From: Actinomucor elegans
Lineage: Eukaryota > Mucoromycota > Mucoromycetes > Mucorales > Mucoraceae
DNA length: 64,000 nucleotides
Direction: 5' to 3'
Assembly: GCA_026027325.1 (NCBI GenBank)
Contig: JAMSLZ010000012.1
Span: 434,001-498,000, forward strand
The position numbers and the translations under genes are program-made. This document shows, piece by piece, positions 48,878-60,842 of the stretch (position 1 is its first letter; the number at the start of each line of letters is the position of its first letter). A model generated the notes under the pieces. It saw only the letters and a program-made list of their open reading frames with translations, searched no databases and was not told the origin of the DNA.

Positions 48878-50423
48878 TATTCAAATTGAATGTATCTGTA
48901 CAAGAGGGGATTGAATTGGAAATTCGGATCAAGATTCGAAAAAAGGGAATCAAGTTAACAAAGAAGAAGAAAAAAAGGAAAAAAAAAGGCTTTTCACACC
49001 AACTATTTATACACTTATATAGTCACAAGTCCCCAAAGGACACACCGACGTATCATGATTAAAAGGGCAGAAGGTCCATACTTGAGGCGTTTCAATTTTT
49101 CTGATTCGGTCTGGGACATTTGATAAAATAAAATAAAATCGCGTTTTTAAAGTCACATAGCAGCTTTTTTTATCTACATCTAATTAAATTTATTGGCAAG
49201 AGTATGTTGTTTTCTATGATTTACTCGGAAATCATCGTCCTAGTTTCGGTTCATGGTTGAATTAGGATCGATTCTGTTAAATGGGGTACCCAAAATCATC
49301 ATTTCAGCCTCCGCCTATCAGCATATATCAAGCTCTACTGCTTACAAAACTCATGAAACAGTATAATAGCTCATTGATCAAAAAGCGCGTGTTATGTTAT
49401 ACATTTTTCCCGGAAATCTTCGCTTCATCTTGGCTTGTTGCAAATCTAGGAACTATTTTGTGGAAGGATGGGGTGTCATTTCAACCCCAGCTTCGTTTTC
49501 ACGTATCAGCTTCTAGCGCATGACTAGGGTGTTGTATAACTTTAGAATATAGTGAATCACAAAGAGGGCTCCTGTTTGTATACTTTACCGGAAAAACGCT
49601 ACTTAATCTCGGCTTACCGTTCGTCTGTATAGGGATTAGCAAAGACAAAGACCGTCGCGTTCAATTTTCAATCAATCGCCGCCAGCCAATAGGACAATTT
49701 AATCAGTAAATATTTCTATTGGCGGGCACTTTAGCAGATTACTTCGCATGCGCTGGTTCTCTTCCATCTAAAGAACTGAGCAACCCTTCAAGCTATAACG
49801 CCTGTCCCTACTTCTAGTGTCTCTACATTCTGGTTCGAATAATACAACTGCGGAACCATCATTAATTCAATCAATGCAAGAGTGTAGATATTGAACAATC
49901 AACCAGAATTGTACATAAAATACAATAAAAATCCAGCTATTATGCATTTCAATGCAAGAACAGACCTGCATTAAAAAACGTGCTTTTAAAATGACTCTTA
50001 TAATTTCAATAATTGGTATATTACAGAATATTTTTTTTTAACTTATTAAGTGCTTTTAAGCATATTAAGCAGTATTCTAAGGATAAGGAACAAGTTGAAA
50101 TATTACCATCAGTAATATGAAACATTGTAGAATTAAAAGGGCTCATAAAAACGCTGTTATAGCTCGTTGAATCTCTAATTGTAAGTTTGTGCTTCACTTA
50201 CTAATGGGAGGAACCCCTTAAATTCGATAACTCCAATTCAATTCGCTTTTATGTTGCTAATAAAGCGCCCAACTATATTACGAATTGTGAAAGGTAAAAC
50301 TTTATTATGGGTCATGCCTGTCTGTCAATTGTCTTTTAATACTGTCAAAAAGTGATTTAGTGCTATGGCACCATGATGACATTTACTCACTTGTTATTGG
50401 AAGTCGGGGATTGGCTACTTCTA
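48878..50423. other. spacer left of the CACTA transposon
   Basis: No supported gene. An open frame at 49281-49523 has no motif. The last 130 bp before the transposon form one side of an open frame that continues beyond its right end (see findings). Confidence 0.5.
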
Positions 50424-50426
50424 GTC
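50424..50426. repeat. 3-bp target-site duplication, left
   Basis: GTC directly before CACTATGGG; the same GTC follows the right end at 55665-55667. Confidence 0.85.
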
Positions 50427-50429
50427 CAC

Positions 50430-50545
50430 TATGGGAAAAAAAAAGTGAAATAAAGTGAATTCATGGCAAAATCAAGTGAATTTCAAGTGAATTAGTGCTT
50501 TCACCTGAATTTAAAGTGAAATAAAGTGAATTTCATGGCAACTTG
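50430..50545. repeat. left subterminal repeats of the CACTA element
   Basis: Several AGTGAAT(A/T)-type words occur in both orientations within 120 bp of the left end (AAGTGAAATAAAGTGAATTC twice, CAAGTGAATTTCAAGTGAAT once). They correspond to the GAGTGAATT/CAAGTGAATT words at the right end. Confidence 0.75.
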
Positions 50546-50736
50546 GAAACCAGGTTAATGCACCTTAACTTTTATTTCCATTATTTTTCCATGAATTTCC
50601 ATGTTTCCCAATTGGAGTGAATATGGAGCTAGTTCGAGTAAATTGTATGTTAAACTAAACAGTGAAGCAGAGCTCTGGTTTCAACGAATATAAGACAGCA
50701 TTGATAGTATAGAATAAATTTATATATGTACTTGGT

Positions 50737-53700
50737 TTAATAAGGTCTCCAAGCAACATATGTTTTGTCTTTATTTAATAAAGAAGGTATAAGTATAGCA
50801 TATCCTATTATGTCCTTGGCTTTGATTATTTTCCATAGGAGCCTTTCTTCATAGGGTTGCGTATAATAGCAGCATGTTTGACCATCAAACACTAAAGTCG
50901 TTTGATGTTGTAATAAGGCAAGTATTTGATCTTTCCATCTAATAAACTGCTTTACTTGGCCTATATTATATTGTAAGGACATAGTATCATCTGATATGTA
51001 TGCAACTATCTTTTGGTTTTGTTTTCTTGAAGAAATATCAACGGTTTGGCCATTCCTCGTTTTACCGTAAGTATTAGAAGTAGAAACAGAGTACTCCTCT
51101 TCTGTTGAACTGGAACCATTATGATCGGCTAGATATTGCTGGATTAGATGCTTAATATCACACGTTGGAAATAATTGGTTGATTAAGTCAGCAGAAGAAG
51201 GTTTAAATACCATATCTTCATCAACACTATGGCTTTCAATTCCAATCTGCCAGTTTTTATACGCTTTTGTGTAGTGATCCATTAGAACAGTGACAGAGTT
51301 TTTTTGAGGATTTTGTTTAGACTTGATATGTCTTTTTACATCTTGAATACTTCTTTCAAGAGTTCGGGCGCTTATCAATCTAAGTGGACCAAGCTGAAAA
51401 ATAATATAGGACAAATGTTTTAGATAATGCTGGTTAATGGTAAATGTATCTTTTCCCATCTTCTGCAGTAAGAACGCATGCCATCTTTTTACTAATCTAG
51501 AATGAAAAGACGATATAAATTATCGAAAACTTAGCATAGCTGCACGTAGTAGTCTCTCAAAAAAAAAACTTACTCATCAATCCGTAACAGATCACTTGGA
51601 TATATGTTGAATTTTTGGGTCAAAGTGCAGACCATGGATATTGATTTCAAAGCATTGCACGCATCATCAACAGCTTCCAGTACAGGAGAAGCTACCTTTC
51701 TCTTCTTTTTTCTATTTCTTTCGGTTTGGTAAATATCAGCATGTTGTTTTCGTAACGCCTCCACTACCAAAGTGGGTACTATGTACATTAAAAAATCAAT
51801 CCAGTCAACGCTACGAGATTGGCCTGATTTGGAAGAAATATCTAAGTGAAGAAAAAAGCAAGGATATTAATTCATTGGAATAATTAGCATTAAGTTTCTT
51901 GAGTTAATCTCTAATACCTATAAATTGACCATCAATGGCTCCATTTGGAAGCATTCGTTGTATTTGAACCATTGCTCTGCCAATTTCTTCTCTATAGGCG
52001 TTCCGAAGGAACAAAGGGTTATAGTATCCGAATCTCTGAGAGTCATCCTTCATCATGGACCATATGTGCTTGGCTATATTCATTCCCCATAAGTGCATCT
52101 CATCTAATCCAAAAAATGAACATCCATGAAAGCTTTTTAATAATGCAAATGGCAATTTCCCTTTGAGTGAAGTAGCCTAGATAGTTAATCAAATCATACT
52201 GCATTAGACACTGATACAGTTACTATTGTTTAATTTATTAAGCTTCTTACCAAGTCACCGTTTTGATAATCCTCAGAAGTCCTTAATGGGTATTCAATGG
52301 GCTCTTGTGCTTCATTTGTTCCAGGAAAAACTATAGTCCTTTTTGATTTGGAATAAATGCCTTTGATCTTGCAAATGCGGCATCCATGGTAAGAATTATG
52401 GCCAGCATGTAAACATAGCTCTGATAGTCCAGGAATATCACCAATTATGTTTAATAAGTGGGCCTTTATACGGATGGAAGAGGTTCCTGTTTCGACAATA
52501 ATGCCTTCTGTTTCCAAAACGAGAAGCTCCTGGATGGTAGGATAAAGGAAACTAAAGATATCATAGGGTTTTCTCGGACCAGGTATGACGGCAACGATCA
52601 GTCTGTTTTCTGGATCAAATCTATAATAGAGCATTTAATTTATCCATTAAAGTTTCAGCGCCAAGTTATTTTGTTTTGTACCTTTGTTCTGGTGGTATAT
52701 CATTAATAGTAAACATGATAATTGCCATACTATTATCACCTGTGTCAAAAGGATGGAATCCATCGTAATGGAACGAGAGCGAGAGGTTATAGTCTTCTTC
52801 GGCGTCACTATTTCTACTTTTAAAAGCGAATCCATCCAATATATCTCTCTCGCAGCCATCAAGCTCATCGGTTGAACTATACACAGAGCTACGCGTAGCT
52901 TTATATTTCAACTTCTTCCTATTCTTTTCAGACAGCATAAAATAGGCCAACTGCTTACTAAGTGATAGTTGGTAATGCTTGGCTTTAGCTTCCATGATAG
53001 TTGATGTGGACGATGTCTCTTCATAACGATGTCTCTTGCAACTTAACCTAGGGCAAGCAGTTTGACTGTCACCAGGGTAATACATGTAGCACCCTTCAGG
53101 ACACATGTCATATTTATCAGCTTGAAGTTGGATTATATGATTATTATTAATGCTTTCGCATTTATACGGGCTGATGAATTTTAGATGTTCTATAAAAGAA
53201 AATAAGAATAGCAGTGAGCACACTGGTAGTAGTAAAGCAGCAAGATGGAAATAATAACTATACCACTATTCATCTCAATTAAGTACTCATTGAAGAAGTT
53301 GAATATTTTTTCGGTCGTACTTTTTGATACATTGTTTTCTTTTAAGAGATACTTCAGTTCTAGACTTTTCCTCTCTGGAGGACTTAAAATATCCATGTAC
53401 TGTTTACCATCGTCCTTGATTTTAAGCTGAATAGGATGGGTAATAGTATCTTTGAATTTGCTTAATCTAGAGTATATTTCTTCCACTGTGGTTTTTTTTA
53501 TTGCGTCTTCTTCTATAGCGCCAACTGTTCGCCAACCTTCTTGTATTACCTTAGTTTTTTCTGAATTTTCTTCTTCATTCGCTATAGAGTCGCATTCATC
53601 CAAGCTGTTCATATCTACAGAGTTACTGAAATCACAGTGGCTTGTTCGTAAAATATCAGCAGGATTGTTATTTACAATATCAGTGCTTGATTGATGTTGC

Positions 53701-53890
53701 GTTTCATGGTTTAAAAGATCATCTGATACATAAGGGTTACTGGCGAAATGACCTTGCTGAGATAGTGTAAGTTTCTGCTTTACTTGACTATATATATTGA
53801 AAGCACGTCGCATTCTGCAATTGATAATATGCCTTCTTATTTCTTTTTAGTAAAGTACTGTTGACACACTGGGCAGTTTTCACCAGGCAT
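50737..53890 (-). CDS. CACTA transposase (TNP2-like)
   Basis: About seven exons join in phase into roughly 915 residues. The first exon gives MPGENCPVCQQ, a short zinc-finger-like start, followed by a 44-nt intron. Next come a leader with acidic and serine-rich sequence, a Cys-rich segment (CPEGCYMYYPGD, CPRLSCKRHRYE) and the transposase core: LSFHYDGFHPFD, FTINDIPPEQRFDPENR, AVIPGPRKPYDIFSFLYP, LLNIIGDIPGLSELCLHAG, HGCRICKIKG, CSFFGLDEMHLW. These are the hallmarks of the TNP2/Transposase_21 family, with an RNase H-like DDE catalytic fold; I cannot assign every catalytic residue by eye. The C-terminal 250 residues have no clear domain. A stretch rich in basic residues (ERNRKKKRKV) may be a nuclear signal. 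It would cut at the element ends together with the accessory protein. Confidence 0.9.
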
Positions 53891-54503
53891 TATTCTTGTT
53901 GAAATAGGCGAAAGAGTAAAATAAAGGTAAAAGCGTTGGGACTCTGCACGTATTATATGCACAGTTTTAGAGATGCGGTAAAAATTGAATAAAAAGCGAA
54001 TAAATGAATTAAAACCGTTTTATGAGGTTTTATTGATCTAAAGTAAGTTTAGCTATCCTATCTAGCACGTATGTCTTGTATTTAGATTTCAAAGAAAATA
54101 GTCTCTTGGTAACAATCAAAGGTCTTTTTTAATATATGTTCACTCTGCATTAATTGTCCTTTCAGCGGTGATCCAAACTTCCCTCTTTAGATGGATGGTT
54201 AGATGAAACCCATTCCTTAATATATATATGCAGAGTGCCATATGTGCGTTTCACCACAAGAGAGATATCAATATTCGAGCAAGGTTTGTTTATTACGCAT
54301 AATTACGTTACATTAGCTCTAATAGGTTCTGATTTTTTGTATATGATACCTAGCACTTCCTGGTAAGATTCTCCCGACACAGGCTATACCTATTAAGTTA
54401 AAGCCATTTTTAACTGCAGGGCTTATGATATAAAGATGGTTCCACTACATGCATTTCTTTTGCACTCATTTCTTTCCATAAATTTTATAAAATCATTAGA
54501 ATC
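53891..54503. promoter_or_regulatory. divergent promoter region inside the CACTA element
   Basis: The 613 bp between the two divergent start codons hold no gene and must contain both promoters. TATA-like words (TTAATATATATATGC near 54218) and pyrimidine-rich leader sequence before 54504 are visible. Confidence 0.6.
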
Positions 54504-55172
54504 ATGCCAGCTAACAGAAGACAAATTAGACAGACCAGCCAATCCAGTCAATCCAGCAGCAGAGAAAACGACAGAGATCTTAACAGTCAAATAAATCTAC
54601 CTCCACCTTGGATGGAAGATTTTAAACAAGATCTCGTAAACTATTTCGATGAAAAGCTTCAACCCTCTTTAAACATAGGAAGCTCAAAAACTATCCCAGT
54701 GCCAAAGAAGCAAAGGAGAGTAAATTCTAAAGTCTATATCCAATGCTTTTTAAAAGAACACCTAAAGGAGCCAGTGCCTAATGATGAAGATATCAGCAGC
54801 CTGATGGGAATACTTGATCAAGAAGCTTTCTCTTCAGTACTAACTTTTGCGCAGCAGAACCCAGAAGCTGCATGTAAAAGCTGGAGGCTGCTTTCTTCTC
54901 TTAATAAGCTCTCCATGATACAGTCGGCACTACAACAGTCGATAGCATCAGATGAACGGCTTGCTATCATCAACAAGTGTGTAAGATTTTGGCCTTGCGA
55001 GTTTCTTGTGCAAGAAAAATGGACTAACAGAAGCAAATATAACAGGAAGAAAGTGTAAGTGTACATTCTATAACTATTGCATATTGAATCAAAAGGAGAG
55101 AAAAATGAACACCCATTTGTAGGCTTCAAGCGGAAGGTGCGCAGTTAAGAAATGCAAGAAATCAAGGACTGC
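54504..55172 (+). CDS. CACTA accessory protein, TnpA-like position
   Basis: Exon 1 (184 codons) starts MPANRRQIRQTSQSSQSSSR, has a proline-tryptophan patch (LPPPWMEDFKQDL), basic KKQRRVNSK, and a helical second half (SLMGILDQEAFSSVLTFAQ, WRLLSSLNKLSMIQSALQQ, LAIINKCVRFWPCEF). A GT donor near 55055 and an acceptor near 55123 join it in phase to a short tail ending QLRNARNQGLQ at 55172. I know no family for it. Its place, divergent from the transposase in an intact CACTA element, is that of TnpA, which binds the subterminal repeats; that role is inferred from position and the basic patch. Confidence 0.75.
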
Positions 55173-55339
55173 AGTAATATATCAGTAAATATAATTAGCT
55201 TAATATTATATACCCATTTTGTATCGTTTATCTTATTGAATAAAGAGTCATCATTACACATATGTTGTTTCATTATCTATACATGGTTAATACATGCAAA
55301 AAAGGTTGAAATATAAGTGGTTGAAATCATAGGAAGGTT

Positions 55340-55573
55340 AACATGCTTTTCGAGTGAATTGCAAGTGAATTGCAAGTTAACATGTTTTTCGAGTGAATTG
55401 CAAGTGAATTGCAAGTTAACATGTTTTTCGAGTGAATTGCAAGTGAATTGCAAGTTAACATGTTTTTCGAGTGAATTGCAAGTGAATTGCGAGTTAACAT
55501 GTTTTTCGAGTTAATTTAAGGTGAATTTCGGGTTAACCTGATTTTCAAGTGAATTGCAGGTGAATTGCAAGTT
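55340..55573 (+). repeat. 39-bp tandem repeat, right subterminal region of the CACTA element
   Basis: Four near-identical 39-bp units start at 55340, 55379, 55418 and 55457; two diverged units follow (55496 and 55535). Each unit has AACATG, then TCGAGTGAATTG and CAAGTGAATTG. The repeated AGTGAATT words match those near the left end. Such arrays act as binding sites in CACTA elements. Confidence 0.9.
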
Positions 55574-55667
55574 AACTTGAATTCACTCGAAACGGCAACG
55601 ATTCTCCTGCAAACCGAGTTAACTTGAAATTCACTCGAAATTCACTCGAATTTTTCCCATAGTGGTC

Positions 55668-56407
55668 GTCAGCGTCGTCGTACTCAACTTGGCGATCCTA
55701 AATATTTAGATGGAAAACAATTTTTGTTTTTAACATTGGCTCAAACATATCGCCACATTTGATAATGAAAAAACTATTGTATGTTTTCTTAAATCAATCA
55801 AATTACATTTGGTAAAAAAATCGAAAAAAGTATGCACAAAAATAATTTTGCTTACTATCAAATGTGTTGAATCTGTGTTATTAATAGACTACACCGCTAA
55901 CCTGGCATATACTCGCTTCACAAAAAAAAATAAAATAAGGTAGACTCGAAAATTTTAGGTCTAAGGATGTATTTACTTTGGGTGTTTTTATTTCTCATTT
56001 TTAACACTCTTAGATCTCTCTATCGATGATGGCTCAAGATCGCATCTGATTAGTATTCCATGTTCAGAATGAACTGCTGCATCTATTAAAGCTCACTATA
56101 ACTAGCATTGTGTATATACATATATAGTTATTGTTTGACGGCAAATTGTATAGAGTATACATAAATCATTATATCTGATCACAAGATTTCTTGTTCGATC
56201 TCGATCAAATGCCGCATCTAATGTCATCCATGTTTAGAAAGGGTTGCAACATCTGGCGAGACCAGTTTGGCTCAAATGTTTTCTTTTAATTAAAAGATCT
56301 GCATGCATGTACTGATTAATGACGTTCATTATCCAATTGATTTCTATTACACGAATCGAAAGTAATTTACAGCTAAACTATTTCTGCGAGTAATGAATTT
56401 GCAACAG

Positions 56408-56439
<32 letters not shown>

Positions 56440-56682
56440 TCTCTACTCTTAACATATCCCAGAGAAAAAACCGGCTTTGATTGATGAGACTGTAGACTCT
56501 ATCCTGATTTTATAATGGCTGCATCTGTTTATTTGTTGAGCAACCAACCCTTTCAAAGCACCAGTAAATACACCTATATTCTGAAAAAATAAAGGGGGCA
56601 TACCTTACAACTGAGATTATATAGAAACTGCACTAAACTAGATAACCAAAGTAGATTTTTTCCCTTCTTTCAGACTTTACGT
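55668..56682. other. spacer right of the CACTA transposon
   Basis: The first 110 bp continue an open frame from the left flank of the element. Then come two dispersed repeat copies (56010-56265, minus), a T run of about 27 (56412-56438) and the leader of the arrestin gene. Confidence 0.55.
56010..56265 (-). repeat. dispersed ~80-bp repeat, two copies 180 bp apart
   Basis: In reverse orientation: TAGATCTCTCTATCGATGAT, AAGATCGCATCTGATTAGTA, CCATGTTCAGAATGAACTGC and TGCATCTATTAAAGC at 56010-56090, a very good match. The second (56190-56265) has GATCTCGATCAAATGCCGCA, CCATGTTTAGAAAGG and TTGCAACATCTGG. Confidence 0.7.
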
Positions 56683-58560
56683 ATGCTCACAAGACACTTG
56701 ATAGACAAAATACTCGATATCCGCCTCGAAGAAGAAAAGTATTACTTCCCCGGCGAAACTATTAAAGGTACTATTCGTCATTATCTTGACAATCAAAGCT
56801 CTAAGTAATAAATAGGACTTGTCATTGTGCATCCAAAGAGCGCCATCAAAGTCAATGCTATCCAACTCAAGTTCTATGGCCAAGTGTATATCCATTTGAA
56901 AGAAAAGGAGACCACCACGCTCTTTGAAAACACGCTTACTCTTTCCGTATACCCACATAGCGTGACACCGAAACAAACTACCTTGGATGCTTCTGAACAT
57001 GTCTTTCATTTCGAATTTATCGTTCCAGACAATTTGGATCTACCGAGTTCAATGGAGGTAAGACTTTGAGTATTAACTCATGCGCTATGATAAACTAAAA
57101 GTGGTCGACTTTAGTTTGGTAAAAAGACGCATATTCGATACAAAATCCACGCTGTGCTTGATAGACCCATGATTCCAGAATCACTTTGCCCAAAAACCGA
57201 TTATACAGTATTGTTATTGGAGTATATTGACATCGAAAAGGCTCAGTTCAAAATACCCCAAGAAAAGAGCCTAGATGTGATATTACCTAAGGCAAAATAT
57301 AATCAAAAATGCATGGTGCGAGCATCTATGCCGCGTTTAGGTTTCACGAGAGGAGATATAGTTCCTCTCAAAGTGACAGTAGATCATTTTACATCATTTT
57401 CACGTAAACAAGGTGTCACAGTGGATTTGGTGCGCACTGTGGAAATTAGAACAACGCGACACACTATATTCAAAGAAGCCGTATTGAAATCGTCTCAGTA
57501 CGATATAGACATTACTGAGCAAGCATTGCAGCAATCTATTATGTGTCAGTTATTGATTCCTACATCCACTCCACCTTCCATTCGTTACAAAGACACAGTA
57601 TTGCGATTTCACTACAAGGTAAAAACATCTGTTACATTCAATAAGAAGTGTATTTGTACATTGGATATGCCGATCGTTCTAGGTACTTGGCCTCTTGCTT
57701 CTATTCCTATTGAAGATGATGAGCCATTATTGGATAATGAATTGCCTAGTGAAGATGATATCGAGTCTTTGCGTACTTGTTCAGTAGATGACATGTCTTC
57801 TATCAAAACTGGCTCGAATATATTGCCTTCTTGGCATACCAACAATAGCAGTTCTACCCTACCACATAGTTCCATACTAAGTAACGATATGGTGGTAGGG
57901 AGATCGGACTCTGTTGCTTCCAAGGCTTCAAACAATTCGATCTCATCCTGGAAATCAAGCCAATCTTATGAACAGCAATACTATCAGCATCAACCCTACA
58001 GCCATTCATCTAATAATCTGTCTAGAAATATATCTCAATCTACTACAGTATCTTCGCCTGATAGACTTCCTTCTTACTATACAACCAATCCGAACAATTT
58101 GACCATGACACCTACTGCTAATACGCATCATCGTTCTGCTTCTACTGTTTACAGTTCTACTGAATACCCACCTTATAATGCGAATCGAAATGGTAACGGC
58201 AGTGCGCATCATTACCATCCTCAGCCGTTTTATCATAATCCTGCTAGACAATCCATGGTTTCATTACCTCCATTACCCCAAAATAACCCCAATCGACTAT
58301 CTAGATACAGTACAAGAACTGAGGAAGACTATATGCAGCCACCAATAATATTAGAACATGATAATGTACCTACGCATATTCTGGAACCTCTGCCTTCGTC
58401 CAACGACCAACCGTCTCCTCCAAGACAAGAAGAACCATCGATAAGTGAGTCTTCGTCTTTTGAAGACTCGGATGATGAAGGCGACCTATTAGCTATTATC
58501 GAGAGAAAACAGAAAAGAGCTTTGCGAAAGAAAAAGCAACAACAACAACAGCATTTGTAG
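56683..58560 (+). CDS. arrestin-related trafficking adaptor (alpha-arrestin)
   Basis: Three exons (56683-56767, 56816-57057, 57115-58560) give 590 residues. Residues 10-170 form the arrestin N domain (RLEEEKYYFPGETIKGLVIV, IQLKFYGQVYIH, HVFHFEFIVPDNLDLPSSME) and 170-340 the C domain (ASMPRLGFTRGDIVPLKVTV, YKDTVLRFHYKVKTSV). The tail is disordered and rich in serine, asparagine and proline; it has an LPSY motif, an L/P-P-x-Y-type site of the kind that recruits Rsp5/NEDD4 ubiquitin ligases, and ends in a charged KKKQQQQQ region. Such adaptors select plasma membrane transporters for ubiquitination and endocytosis. An acceptor-like TTTCAG lies just upstream of the ATG, so a leader intron is possible. 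Convergent with the acetyltransferase, 153 bp away. Confidence 0.9.
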
Positions 58561-58713
58561 ATAAACTTTCATTTTGTAATTCTAATCTATCATCCTACTA
58601 ATATCTAATGCTTAATACTATCACCATTACTTACTAATATTTTAATACATAATAATAATAATAATAATAAAGCATTGTATCTATATTTCTATGTATGTAC
58701 ACTGATAGTTTAT

Positions 58714-60547
58714 TTAAAGCTTGGCGTCCTTAAGATTCACCTCTTCACAAACTTGTCTCATATCTCTCAAAGCCTTAGCAATAGCATCCATAAACTCTTG
58801 TGTGGACACTGTTTCAGGTACACGCTTTGACTCGATACCAAACTTGACAAGCGTGGGAGCAGCCATATAGTTAATACCATAGCCATCAGGGTAGACTGTA
58901 CCAAAGCCTGTACCCATCAATCGAATGCCTGCATGCAGCCCTGAAGTACTGAGGCGCCAACGTTGTGATTCGGCGTGCACTGGGTCAGTAAAGATAGCGT
59001 GCATTGGCACATTGACCAACTTTCCCTCTGAATCCAACATCTGATGATCCGCGTTCAACAAGCGCAACACCAACAAGTGGCGATCGCAGCCATGACCATC
59101 ACTAGCAATTTGAGTGTATTTACGATGACTAGCAGTTGCTTTGGCCAATAGCGCGTACTTTTGAGCACTGCTAAGAGAAGCATCCGTGAAACCTTCGACA
59201 AACGCTTTGCTATCCACACTCAAGGTACGGATGGTTTCAGTACGGCCTCTCAAGTACTTGCGTGTCGCAGCCGTTTCATAGGTGGCGGTCACTGTGTGAT
59301 GGACACGATAATAGGCTAATTGTAAAACCATTTGATAAAACGCATCTGGAGGAACACGGCCTGTCTTTTTGATCCAAGACGTACCATAATCGTTGAACAG
59401 TAACACGTTGGAATCCGATAAAGCAGCAGTAGCATTGGCTGCAATTTGAGCCTTGCCCATGTAGGTATCCAGCTGGGAATCGCTGACAAATGTCAAATGC
59501 TCAAAGATGACACTACCATCCTTGTTATTGCTGTGGTGTCGTGCTAAAGGATGAATGAATTGGTGGTTATGCTCACCAGGTGTAGGTACTTGCAGCATAT
59601 AGTCAAAGATATAGCTGACAGTCAAAGCATCCACAGGAGAGTGTTCTCCAGAGAAGCCACACATGCCATTGTTCTCAACTACCAAAGTAAAAGACTTGTC
59701 AAACCAGCGGTTATGGCCGTTGCCGAGACCTTGATGACCACAAAACATGGTTTTAGTCCAGGAAGCATTATCGATACCATTAGAATGGTCATCCAAGGCT
59801 ACAGCAAATAAGGCTTCTTCAATGGTTGTTAACTTTTGACGGTGGCTAGGATCGATAGTCAAAAAATGGTTACGGGCAGATGTCCAATTATCGCGATCCC
59901 ACGACGAAAGTAAACCTACAGGTGGTGAAGTCTTTTCCAAGCTGGAAACATGAGAAACTAGTCCCAAAAGTGCACTAATGAAATAAATGAGTATATAAAA
60001 AAAAACAATTTTTTTTAATGTTACTTACTCTTCAATCTCATCTGCAGTTAACAAGACCCAAATATCCTTCTTTAGTTCTTTGTATATATTTAATTTGTAG
60101 ATTTGATCTCTTAAAAGAACTACAATATGACGAACTTGCTTGGGATCAGCTTGAACGAGGGTATCACAGTGATAGAGGGGGATACGGGTGACGGAATAGA
60201 TGCGACTGTATTGCCACATGCATAGCGCTTTGTGGTCTTTTACCATATCCACAGGCAATTCCTCTCTATATATGTATAAACTGTCAGTATGTTTGCAGGT
60301 ATTTCTAGCGTCTGTACCTGTCAATGATTTCTTTAAATTCCAAACCGCGGCGAATCATATGTGCAGCTCTCTTAATTTGGAATCTAGAAAAAAGACCTTT
60401 TGCCTGTACGCCGTTATTGGCCAATAGTTCCTTGGGATGTCCAGCATCAACTTGACCGAGAATATACCAATTACTATTCACCATCAGGGGCTCACGCCAT
60501 TCTAAATAAGCTAACAGGCGGTTTAAGTTTTTTTCTAGTGTCACTAC

Positions 60548-60585
<38 letters not shown>

Positions 60586-60842
60586 CCTTTCTTTAACCAA
60601 AAGTTATCTTCTAACCAATTGGTAGGTGAAGCACGGTCAATATCAATCAAACGCTGCTGAAGAGACTTGGATAAGTCACTAGCCAAAAAGTCGGCAACAA
60701 TCGCTTTCGTTTTAGCGTGTTCATCGACAGTTTGTAAAGGCACAAGTGACTGTAAATACAGAGCACATGTCTCTTCTAAGGAAGGCACAGGTAGCTTTGG
60801 TAGAGTGTATTGTAAACTGAACGTAGCTGGCGAAGAAGGCAT
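58714..60842 (-). CDS. carnitine O-acetyltransferase, peroxisomal type
   Basis: Four exons (60842-60587, 60543-60318, 60265-60029, 59974-58714) give 659 residues. Choline/carnitine acyltransferase landmarks in order: LPKLPVPSLEETCALYLQSL, ENNGMCGFSGEHSPVDALT with the catalytic histidine in EHSPVD, the STS-like DGHGCDRHLLVLRLL region, and GTVYPDGYGINYM near the end. The C terminus AKL is a type 1 peroxisomal targeting signal. It moves acetyl groups between CoA and carnitine so they can leave peroxisomes or enter mitochondria. The frame stays open upstream to a second ATG at 60947, adding 35 hydrophobic and aromatic residues that could be a mitochondrial or membrane-targeting extension. The first intron is 43 nt, of which 33 are one A run. 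Confidence 0.92.
60550..60582 (-). repeat. 33-nt homopolymer A run (sense) inside an intron
   Basis: The plus strand has 33 T in a row. On the sense strand of the acetyltransferase gene it fills 33 of the 43 nt of the first intron, between GTAT and CTGTAG. Confidence 0.85.

Larger units (their letters stand above)
50427..55664. mobile_element. complete CACTA (En/Spm-type) DNA transposon, 5238 bp
   Basis: The left end is CACTATGGGAAAAA at 50427 and the right end its exact inverse ending at 55664, a 14-bp perfect terminal inverted repeat. Both sides are flanked by the 3-bp duplication GTC (50424-50426 and 55665-55667). CACTA ends and 3-bp duplications define the En/Spm superfamily. Both subterminal regions carry many AGTGAATT-type motifs, likely binding sites for the accessory protein. 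Inside are a transposase gene on the minus strand (50737-53890) and an accessory gene on the plus strand (54504-55172), read divergently from a shared 613-bp region. No frameshift or premature stop was found in either gene model, and ends and target duplication are intact, so the element looks young and possibly autonomous. Confidence 0.93.

Noticed and set aside
55317..55514. 65-codon repetitive open frame
   Set aside because: It is a by-product of the 39-bp tandem repeat, whose length is divisible by three.
55340..55573. CRISPR-like regular array
   Set aside because: The units are directly tandem with no unique spacers, lie inside a eukaryotic transposon and match its other end.
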